Assembly (NCBI GenBank): GCA_033964015.1
Contig: CM066914.1
Location: 9,353,831 to 9,417,830, forward strand
Origin: Scolanthus callimorphus
Taxonomy: Eukaryota; Cnidaria; Anthozoa; Actiniaria; Edwardsiidae
DNA length: 64,000 nucleotides
Direction: 5' to 3'
The notes under the pieces were generated by a model. That model was not told where the DNA came from, searched no databases, and saw nothing but the letters and a program-made list of their open reading frames with translations. The first letter of the stretch is position 1, and each line of letters begins with the position of its first letter. The position numbers and the translations under genes were made by a program. Shown here in pieces: positions 25,001 through 31,300 of the stretch.

Positions 25001-26170
25001 CCAAAAACAAAAACAAAAACAAAAAAAAAAAAGCGAAAAAAAAAAAACGTGTTCGAGGACGAACAGATTTTAATGGAGGGGGGAGTGATGTTATGCGAGA
25101 GGCCACGGGATGCCTGTGGTATATTATTTGATATATGCGGGATGCCTGTGTTTTAAAGCGCAGCGCAATACAATGGAATTAAAGCGTAACGTAATGATGG
25201 AATGTTTGAACAATAAACAATGTGCAGAGTTAAAGCTATTTTAAAAAGAACAACAATTAAGCATGCAAAGTGAAGACTGGAGAGAGAGAGAAATAGAGAC
25301 GATAATTATGCACGGCGGAGATATAGATTGAACGTTATTATGGTACAGAATATTGTGGATTTGTGCACTGGATTTGTGGATTACAGACAGGATTCTCAAC
25401 TTCAACCACGGTAAGGCCTAACAATATACATGTGAAGTACAAAACAGCCTAATTATGTGTATCAACAGCTCATGTTAGTGTCATGTTTGTTTACTCAAAT
25501 TTCGCTCCTACCTGAAAAACTTTCAAATGACAGGTGGACTGTTTTTTTCCATGAAAACATAAACAAAAATTCTGAGGCTCGGACTTGCTGGCCATTGCTT
25601 TAGGAATAAGGGAATAACAGCCTCCTCCCTAATCTTGTGGGAACCTACTCATGGTCAGCAGTCCGAGGGTGCCCCCAAACAACCTTTATCAACACGATCT
25701 GCCACAATTTTTGTCGCAAGATGTCGCTGAGATTTCAAACATGTATGAAACTGCTTTGCAACTTGATGCAGTTTGAAGAAAAGAGAGCACAGAAATCGCA
25801 CCAGATTTGCATCTCGTTTACACTAGAGAGTTGGAATTGCAACTCGCACGAGAAAAATCGCTGCGACAAATGCAACAAAAATTCCAAGTGTAAACTGGCC
25901 TTTAAAGAGGGATGTGGGTGCCCTGAGGGCTCAGGAGCTTGCCACTTGCATGGCGGATCGGGTGGACTGGGCCTCAAAGGCGTGTGGCTCAGCTGAGGCC
26001 CCATGAGTGAGTGAGTGAGTGAAATTTTTTGATAACCGTTGGCACATAATTTCTCCTCCTACCAGGCAATGCTTGCTTGTCCATCTGTATTCATCGGTTT
26101 CTGTGTTATGATAAAACATTGTCTCTCCACTCTTAGTTTTGTATGCATACCACTTGTCATCATTTTCCAT
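16063..26170 (-). CDS. 17-finger C2H2 zinc-finger protein with WW-like N-terminal exon
   Basis: The 3' exon (17807-16063) encodes a linker with a CSIC...CIDC cysteine pair, then 17 C2H2 fingers of the C-x2-C-x12-H-x3-5-H type joined by HTGxKPY-like linkers, ending NRHIEKNGHRK. Its acceptor is a pyrimidine tract plus CAG at 17808-17810. The upstream exon (26198-26063, acceptor TTGCAG, donor CTG|GTAGGA) has its first good ATG at 26170 and encodes KWYAYKTKSGETMFYHN...WTSK, a WW-domain-like module. Exon phases agree (both phase 0), so the two are inferred to belong to one gene. The whole gypsy element sits in the intron. The frame of the 3' exon is broken by six single-base losses (near 17530, 17467, 17380, 17160, 16575, 16272), at least four in A/T runs. 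Across every break the finger spacing remains exact, so the gene is probably intact in the organism. Likely nuclear and DNA-binding; target and orthologue unknown. Confidence 0.75.
18123..18457 (+). repeat. 5' LTR of the gypsy element
   Basis: 335 bp, TG...CA ends (TGTTATGCG...CCTAACA), identical by eye to the 3' copy. It contains an AATAAA at about 18247. U3/R/U5 boundaries cannot be placed without transcript ends. Confidence 0.95.
18460..18477 (+). other. Putative primer binding site
   Basis: TTGGGGGCTCAGACGGGA begins two bases after the LTR. The first part resembles the TGGGGGCTC core used by retroelements primed with tRNA-Pro, but the 3' part differs. Assignment to a particular tRNA is inference. 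Confidence 0.5.
18669..20642 (+). CDS. gag: Gypsy Gag (657 aa frame, C-terminus altered by a break)
   Basis: Retrotransposon capsid/nucleocapsid protein. Residues 1-250 are charged with a predicted coiled-coil-like stretch. A capsid-like region follows (about 255-430; PKYNGDTSWESYFAQFE is typical of retrotransposon Gag), then a CCHC zinc knuckle C-x2-C-x4-H-x4-C (CHKCFKFGHVQRNC) near residue 475. The C-terminus is a 42 bp tandem repeat encoding 14-residue units (TGLPSQYPSSGGHA-like). Near 20511-20516 one base seems to be missing, after which the frame slides and ends at 20642. The alternative frame keeps the repeat going and runs into protease, so gag and pol were probably one continuous frame or separated by recoding. 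The start ATG follows a long non-coding leader after the primer site. Confidence 0.85.
   Translation: MPETRRSKRVGRDRTTYGEKEIEADEARSIDDRIFDEEENNLNQGAEDGGVEVKLVEMFRELREITAGAEDERREFALQLNNLVDIIGSLKEELKRAYWRWENEITVLKERMEGLEGAVYCGEGALKVESSLFEGKQHATRLIPARRITFEERLKEHESQMASENRPNMQLATEYDSNYSEFPSRSEQRSENRSGPDYKANSSELLPKAERHTKVRFRFETDPIDGEIDQIHGKQDIEPISNVSSKKTQKPVMPVPKYNGDTSWESYFAQFEIVAELNKWTEEEKASFLASGLQGRATLILGNMSSKDRRSFSALTGALANRFGGAHQSELARAKFKARVKRKDETLPELAADIERLVHLAYQSAGSEIQNVLAKDQFIDALLDDEMKIKIRQGRPESVQEALEIALELESYHLANRWNQTRPVRQATASGTHQQAPQHFEADQRSFAKIEGLFSEIIKAIRNQNSSDSYANVRCHKCFKFGHVQRNCTEREGYHGTNGDISSGSRPRGRGRNLNQERPSYMRPTYGRLPGVAEEFPQFPGYTTPIPREERRDFTPSYQQRDSRVINCAAPYPYYGCTTGLPQQYPSPGGHPTGLPSQYPSSGGHATGLPPLPQYQVQVSIQQGYHHSTQVQAATPQGYHHSVQVQAITPQVYRCDV
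20396..21097 (+). CDS. pol: Gypsy repeat region and aspartic protease segment
   Basis: The frame begins within the 42 bp repeat, continues through TTGLPSHG-type units and reaches the retropepsin motif FLIDSGADVTII (catalytic DSG) near 20900-20940. It terminates at 21097 because the frame shifts near 21055-21062. The neighbouring frame continues the protease, including a HCILGSDFL block characteristic of retropepsin C-termini, until a second break near 21145. Both breaks correspond to one missing base. Described as parts of one polyprotein; no repaired sequence is given. Confidence 0.75.
   Translation: MHHRVTTTVSKSRWPPHRVTITVPKFRWPRHRVTTTTTVPSSGVHTTGLPPQYPGSGGHTTGLPPQCPSSGDYTTGIPMRCLMSGIQTASSGLPSHGSSQTTGLPSYNLGQTTGLPSHGPATTTGNLSEGRSPTTGLPTTSDTIKVHARRGGGGGLIVPGFVEQVPCDFLIDSGADVTIITPELLNQISLSSEVRREETQCKLTVLHGETVDVVCKCNLRLQMVRWMKNKRFG
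21171..23891 (+). CDS. pol: Gypsy Pol: reverse transcriptase, RNase H, integrase N-terminal half
   Basis: 906 residues. The reverse transcriptase shows DLRSGYWQVEL, MPFGLTNAPATF and the catalytic YIDD (about residue 366). RNase H follows with DTDASGTGIG (about 513) and HSALQWLL. Integrase begins near residue 750 with an H..H..CxxC zinc-binding module (GHLGIKK...CRKCDAC) and the first catalytic Asp in AVDVLGPL. The second catalytic Asp is in HSDQGSNF (about 885). The frame is lost just after that, near 23863, by one missing base in a T run. The order RT-RNaseH-IN defines Ty3/gypsy (Metaviridae). The apparent ATG at 21171 is probably internal to a longer polyprotein. Confidence 0.9.
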   Translation: MTLVVDEAEVPIAHVQDDETGDKRVFRVVLAENVKIKSFTEVITQGKVLESEGVKGWSVIEPVESLYGIEGIVVGKTLVKTEGNTVPLRIANVSRKQKKLKKGREVAVSVPCASVRVVKLSETRVETPRSMQSQEFLDVPLGDETSTPKPNVNQEVPNFLNELFEESCVDLDAIQTQVVANLLVRYQDVFSQGSADLGKTSIVKHRIDTGQFPPIKQHPRRLPMSKVQEANDSIQDMADRGVIEKSSSPWCSPIVLVRKKDGSTRFCVDYRKLNNITRKDSYPLPRIDATLDELAESKWFTTLDLRSGYWQVELAPEDKEKTAFSVGRGLWHFTVMPFGLTNAPATFERLMETCLDGLPSSSCLVYIDDIIVHAKDFDSEVGHLENVFQRLRQANLKLNPRKCVLFKRQVNFLGHVVNSQGVAVDPKKVQAVREWPTPTNVKELRSFLGLCAYYRKFVANFAEVARPLHRLTEKDKPFDWDETCELAFQRLKSVLQQTPVLGYPDPQKRYILDTDASGTGIGAVLSQLDEDGREKVIGYYSRALSRQEINYCVTRRELLAVVAAVEFFHCYLYGHTFTVRTDHSALQWLLNFKNPRDQMARWLEKLQVYDFVVEHRQGQSHSNADALSRRPCASYECKYCDRKESRDITEEQASVRVALHTVEDPEALGRCWTTDELHEEQSKDETLQNIVQWIDEKRRPKWQEISSYSPEVKAYWAQWNSLVVENGLLQRKLEEGGGKFRFQTILPKALRSQVLHQLHSVPTAGHLGIKKTADKVKQRFYWVGCSRDVEDWCRKCDACAKRKGPHRKAKAPMQKYVVGAPMERMAVDVLGPLPTSESGNKYVLIIGDYFTKWMEAFAIPNQEAETVADKLVREVVTRFGVPGELHSDQGSNFASKVSPKCAEFWG
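23870..24844 (+). CDS. pol: Gypsy integrase C-terminal half with acidic repeat tail
   Basis: This continues integrase after the break near 23863. It shows the YRPQSDGMVERFNRTLE block with the catalytic Glu of the D,D-35-E triad, then a GPY/F-type domain (SRWEGPFLVVKR...VIYRI). The tail (24577-24830) is acidic and tandemly repeated, with about 33-residue units that include DAGCISETETDE. A further shift near 24820, in an AG-rich stretch, hides a basic, proline-rich tail that runs to a stop near 24967. There is no chromodomain and no envelope gene. Confidence 0.85.
   Translation: MCRILGIRKTRTTAYRPQSDGMVERFNRTLEAEIAMFVEGCQRNWDFYIPFLVMAYRSSTHASTGVSPSRMMFGRELRLPVDIMFGSHELKYNPESYVGQLEDALDESHKFARLKLQMNAEKMKNRYDVGTRVESFKRGDAVRCHNPRRRRGLSPKLTSRWEGPFLVVKRINDVIYRIQGSPRAKSQVVHKDRLMKFNQEYNNWLPQIPEEEEDGLPIKDAVGDVQDAVREASDLDDDNVDRADDTDSAMRNSDGVEVNDAGCISETETDEDVDRADNVDGTIRNSGAVETSDAGCISETETDEGDRADNTDSVNNRKRDGCCK
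25071..25088 (+). other. Polypurine tract of the gypsy element
   Basis: AATGGAGGGGGGAGTGA lies immediately before the 3' LTR, the expected position and composition of the plus-strand priming site. Confidence 0.75.
25089..25423 (+). repeat. 3' LTR of the gypsy element
   Basis: 335 bp, identical by eye to the 5' LTR, with the same TGTTATG...TAACA ends. It is followed by ATAT, matching the duplication before the 5' LTR. Confidence 0.95.
25428..26062. other. Remaining intron of the zinc-finger gene
   Basis: No coding exon is recognised. A 119-residue plus-strand frame (25637-25996) has no family features. A short (GAGT)n microsatellite lies at about 26006-26022. Confidence 0.45.
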
Positions 26171-26198
26171 CCCAAATGAAGAGTACAGTAGCAAAGTA

Positions 26199-27706
26199 CT
26201 GCAACAGGAAAATAAAGGCAAGGTAATTTAGAATTTTGAAGCTTTGGAGCACTGACTACAAGATTAAAAATTCTAATTTTTCAGGATGTCTGATTTTCAT
26301 TTTTCACCATGCAATTTATTTATTTATCATCTCACTGAAATATTCAGTAAACTCAAGTGTAGCAGCATTTGGGAAAGCAGGGTCACACGGCCTACTGAAA
26401 ATGTATGATGATCCATTTTGTGTTCTCCACATTTTTTTAGCCCAAAAGAGAGTAGGGGGTTACATGCACCCTAATGCACCCTATGACCCCCTTAGTTGCC
26501 CCTGGTAAAGACTATGGAATCAGCTTGTGATATGTCACCCCACTCCCTTGAATTTAGATAGAAAAACAGCACAAACAAAACATGTTTGTACATCCATAAA
26601 CCACTAAGGTGGTTTGGCCTTGTCTATGTCTGTGTTTAGAATTTTTGGAATAACTTTTATAAAGAAGCCAGATCTTTTCCCAGGCTCAGATCCAGACATA
26701 TTTAAACCTGTTTACAGAAACAGGTAACATTTTGGTTTGTTTTTTATATTTTTATTTCATCTTTACTTAAAAAAAAAATCTGGTATTTGCGAAATGCCAC
26801 GCAAAAAAAGTCGATTGTAAATAGCTCAGACTTTATTCTGGATCTGCCTCTGTTTCCCAGGGCTTCTTGACATCCCAAAGTTGTTATGGCTAAGTATACA
26901 ACAGTAGCAGCACTCTAGAGTAATACTCCAACAGTGCGTCAAAACAAAAATATCAAATTTGCCACATTCCTGTGCTCAAGGGAAGGGAATTACAACATTT
27001 CCCAGTCATGTTTAAGCTTCCTTTCTTGGGTATTTCCCTCACTAGAGCATGCTGGGGAACAAGATTTTACCCAACATAAAATATTTCTGCTGCTGGGCAA
27101 ATTATATGTGAATTATTACTTAAGTTGTCTTTTTCATTGGAATTAGCCACGGCATCTTTTCTGGATGACTAAAGCAAAAGTACAGCTAGAAAAGGATACT
27201 AATTTTTTACTTTGTAAACAAAGGCACACATGTTCATATAATCATTTGATTACCCCATTTGGAAATAATTGCCAAAATTCAGGGATCAGGCAAAGACAGT
27301 ACTAAACAAGATTTTCGTGATTAAGAAAACTGTAGATATTTAGTTATACACTCATTCAAACTTTCAAAATACAATCTGAGTTTAGGACATCCATTGTAGA
27401 GCTGCCATTGTATTGATCAAGTAACTGCCCGTGGCCATGCCCATTGTCACGGCCCCACGGTAAACAATCGTTTACCCGTCGCTAGTAATTACACTACAAA
27501 GATAGATAATAAAGACATCAAAATATCTAGACTGCTGTGTTCTCGCAGCTGTAGCAGCGGAGGAAGAAATGAGCAGTAGGATTTGTTATACGGCTGTAGC
27601 ATTTTGCTTGTTCAAGTTGGCTGCGTTGCTCGTTGGAGCATGCGGGAAATAAAGCCAAGGCTCTTTGATTAAAAACACAGTAGAATAATAAGGGATTAGA
27701 ATAACT
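26199..27706. other. Probable first intron of the zinc-finger gene
   Basis: No open frame longer than about 70 codons looks genuine on either strand. The region is bounded by a minus-strand acceptor (26199-26200, AG) and a strong minus-strand donor GTAAGT at 27706-27701. Confidence 0.4.
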
Positions 27707-27875
27707 TACGACTAATCTTGGATATCTCCCAAATGATATCGGGTACCGGTTGAGTTGAATTTGAAGAAAAAATGGCTCAGCCGAAGAAGAATAAGGTCCC
27801 CAAACAGTACCACACACACGCTGAACCTGACCAAACATTTGCGTCTCTACTCTCGAAAGGACTTCTGGGAAGTAT
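27707..27875 (-). other. Candidate 5' UTR exon of the zinc-finger gene
   Basis: On the minus strand a TATA-like CATAAAAG lies at about 27908-27901. About 30 bases downstream a stretch ends at a consensus donor, GTC|GTAAGT. It contains a short frame starting MFGQVQRVCG, but direct splicing to the 26198 acceptor would end that frame quickly, so the exon would be untranslated or carry an upstream ORF. This is inference from signals only. Confidence 0.3.
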
Positions 27876-27882
27876 GTATTAG
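27772..27882 (+). CDS. Short plus-strand ORF, possible first exon, unknown
   Basis: 36 residues starting MAQPKKNKVPKQYHTHAEPD, polar and protein-like in composition, with a potential splice donor (GGA A|GTATGT at 27871-27872) just before the stop. It lies antisense to the candidate untranslated exon of the zinc-finger gene and upstream of DUS3L. No family is recognised and no partner exon was identified. It may be spurious. Confidence 0.2.
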   Translation: MAQPKKNKVPKQYHTHAEPDQTFASLLSKGLLGSMY

Positions 27883-27911
27883 GAGGACTCGCGCGTGCGC
27901 TTTTATGCGCA

Positions 27912-28397
27912 CACTCATGTTCTTTATGCTTATATTTTTCTTTTCTTATTATGCGGCCTTTCATCTTTTTGTTGTTGTTCTGTTGCTACTGCTGTTGTTT
28001 TCAGAGAAACGTACTGTGTTTTGGGTCGTATGCATATAGAAGGTGGCGTATGCAGGGAGAATCCAACTTGGTCTCTATTTTTATTTTGCCCGTGATACCT
28101 CTTCAGGGAACTCGACAAACGCATATAAGGGACACCCGCTTTTAAGTATTGCATTAGTGTGTTGCTCTCCGGGCGTCCCTAAAAAAAACGCGGAATGGCG
28201 GAAAGCACGGAAACGGGGCTGCTGTGTTGCATATTCCGAGGGACACTGGGAGGAGCAGTTCGGACTCCATCTTGCCGCGTGCGAACGTGTGCAGGAGACT
28301 TTCAAATCAAACAAAAAATACATGCATTCAAAGGGGAAATCTAAGTTCTGTTTTGTTATTAGTTAAAAAAGCAAGTCATTTATGTGTAGAACTTATT
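27912..28397. promoter_or_regulatory. Divergent upstream region between zinc-finger gene and DUS3L
   Basis: About 0.5 kb separates the inferred minus-strand start near 27875 from the DUS3L start codon at 28398. It is the only plausible promoter space for both genes and may be bidirectional. No specific factor site is claimed. A CGGAATGGCGG segment near 28190 resembles a transcription-start-proximal GC-rich patch. Confidence 0.35.
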
Positions 28398-31300
28398 ATG
28401 GCTTTAGCAGAAGTCGCTGAACTGCAGCAAAACATCGGCGCTAACTCGCCGGAGAGTCAGAGCGATGAGACAACCAGGCCTTTACCGCCAGGAGTTGCTC
28501 CTATTAAAACACAGTAAGTGCATTACGTTTTTTGGGATATACATATTTACGACTCCATTACGACTGATTTTTGGGTAGGGAAGTGCCGCCGAGGTCTCCA
28601 AAACCTGACCCTATTCAGAGACCAAAATTTGTTTGTAGGGTAGCCATACTGAAATACTGAGACAAACAAGCGAAAACTGATACCTATCATAGACCAAACA
28701 AACAAAAAAACGATACCCTACCGCAGGAGGAAGTAATTTATCTGTCAATTCCAGCGGTGAACATGCCCCCCCCCCCCCGGCAACCCCCGGGATTTTGGTC
28801 ATTTCTAAAATTAAAACTAAAATTTCCCCGCCCCGGGGCAGGAAAAGATGCAAAATACCCCACGGCGGGGAAAACAAAAAATGGGTAAAAGCCCCTCCCC
28901 CAGGACCGGGCATGGTCACTGCTGGAATTGACTGATACATAACCCCCGGGCCCCTCACCACCCAGTTTTCACATATTGTCAAAAAGTGTGTCAGCCAAGC
29001 CCTCCCCATTTTAACAGATATTTTGGAATTTTTAACAGGTACTTTAAGAAGATTGACAAGTCTAAGGCTCCTGCCGAATGTTTACATAAAGATGATACAA
29101 ATGCCAAACAGGAACAAATATTGGAAAACACAGAAACTCTTTCAGATCAATCAAACCAGAAGAGAAAAAGAAAAAGAGGAATGAATAAACAGAGACCAAG
29201 AGATCAGCGACCTGATGCTTCAGAGAAACTTTGTTCTTTCACTGCAGTAGGCGAAGAGTGCACTAGAGGAGAGCGATGTTTCTATAGCCATGATGTGCAG
29301 AAATTTTTAGCAAACAAAGATCCCGATGTTGGTCAAGAATGTGTGAATTTCCAAAGACATGGAAAATGCCCCTTTGGAATTAGTTGCAGATTTTGGAAAC
29401 ATCATACAACTTCAGACTTAAAATCCATAGTAAATACTGAAAAGACTTCTGTAACAGAACAGAAGACTAGAAATAACCTTAGTAAAGATGTTCAGATAGC
29501 TTTGAGGAAGAAGAAATATTTATTTTCAAGAGCAGATGAGTATTTAAAATGCCTTCAAATAGTTGAGCAGCAAATGAAAAGCAGCTCACAAGGACAAGTG
29601 AAGACATGTGGGACAGTTACTGATGAGGACTTAATCAGGCTGAGGAAGGGTGAGAAAAAAACTGTGAGTATTAAACTTGTCAGATGATGTGGTAATTTGA
29701 ATTCCTGAAAAAATCTGTATATCTAGCATGGAGGGAAAGAGAAATTCTGGAGGGAAGGCAGGGTTGATTTGCCTGATATGACATATGACATATATGACAC
29801 TTATGACATATGACTTATGACATATGACACTTAACTCTTGTAATATTGAAGGCCGTTCACCTAATACCTTTAATGCAAAACATGCTTTTATTACAAGTGA
29901 AGTGTGCTGCATATTGTTGTGTTAAGCCCGGCAGATATGGCTCAACTCTGTTGTGCAACATTGTTGAATGCAACATGTTGCATTTGTTTGCAGCGTGTGT
30001 TGACACTTTGTTGTTGACATGTTTGAAACCTGTCAAAATTTTGGTGCAACAAGCTTCAATTTTTCTTTTGTCCTGTGACCAGCGAAGCATAACACAACAA
30101 AGTTGCATTTGTTTGCGCTGAACTCACAACAAAGTTTGACTTGCGCACACGCATTGTATACTGGATCAATGGAAATAGAGTGTAAACAAATAGGTTTTTA
30201 TCCCAGAATGCATTGCATCAATGGCAAGGCGAAAACAATGTTGAGACTTGTTGAATTCGTTTGCGGCGATGCCCAACATTCAAGAACATACAAACAACAT
30301 TGTTGCTGCTCAGCAATGTTGTTTGTTTGTTGTGTCTGTTTGCGCCATGCTTTATTGGCTTATGATTTTTGTCTGTTTTTTTCTAGATTGATTTCTCAGA
30401 CAAGCTCTACCTAGCACCTCTACCACAGTAAGAATTTCAGGGGAAAATCCATGATTATTATGAAGGGTAGTCCAAATCCGTAAATTATTTTACAAGAGAG
30501 GATTGGTTGAAATATGAAACACTTCACTCTCAACAGTTAGAAACACAGCTAAATGCAAGTCTGGCTTACTATTTGCAGTCAGCTGAAATCTGCTCTATTT
30601 GCCCATTAACCTCTCTTTGTCTATTGGTCCCATATGTCCACTGCTTTGAAATCGCTTACGATGAGGAGAAGGCCATTTACTATTATTTTATATTTACCAA
30701 ATGAAATCATGGCTGACTATGAATAATTAATGTATCAACCAATTCATGTAAGGAATGTCTCATTTCTGGCTTCAGATTGGCAACCTGCCTTTCAGAAGAA
30801 TTTGTAAGACATATGGAGCAGACATTACTTGTGGGGAAATGGCAATGTGCACAAATCTTCTCCAGGTATCTGCTCCTTAAATAGATAGATATAACACCTT
30901 TATTTAATACAAGGCTCAGGGTAGTCCTTTCCGGTGCGTTTAAAAATGCAACCTGTTATCAACAGGAGCCCTGAGCACGCTTAATATAAAAATCATTACA
31001 ATATCATAATGTGTGGTTCCAGAAATTATCCATACCCCCCTACGGAAGGGCATTGGAAATTCCGGAGGGGTGGGGGGTTGGGTGGGGGGGGGGGGGGGGG
31101 GTGGCAATTTACCTGATCATTTCCATACAAATACTGTATTTTTCCTTGGAAATTCCAGAGGGGTGGGGGGTCACTTTTCAACACTCTTCCGTAGGGGGGG
31201 GTATGGATATTTTCTGGAACCACACAATATAGATAAAAGTATTTAAGGTACTACATGCAAGAAAGGCATTAATAATGATAATAATAATTCAAGAGATTAT

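Larger units (their letters stand above)
18123..25423 (+). mobile_element. Full-length young Ty3/gypsy LTR retrotransposon
   Basis: Two 335 bp LTRs (18123-18457 and 25089-25423), identical by eye, start TGTTATGCGAG and end CCTAACA. They flank gag, protease, reverse transcriptase, RNase H and integrase in Ty3/gypsy order. A 4 bp direct repeat ATAT borders the element (18119-18122 and 25424-25427). Identical LTRs imply very recent insertion. The element lies in antisense orientation inside the zinc-finger gene intron. No envelope-like gene follows integrase. Several -1 breaks interrupt the reading frame despite LTR identity. Confidence 0.95.

Noticed and set aside
25637..25996. 119-residue cysteine-containing frame
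   Set aside because: Antisense to the zinc-finger gene intron, low-complexity glycine-rich end, no family features. Probably chance.
18000..26000. Zinc-finger gene as a pseudogene because of six frame breaks
   Set aside because: Every break is a single missing base, mostly in homopolymers. All 17 fingers keep perfect spacing and all Cys/His ligands. Neighbouring genes and a fresh retrotransposon show the same error type.
31026..31246. Glycine/proline-rich ORFs at 31.0-31.2 kb
   Set aside because: They are translations of poly(G) inside a MITE.
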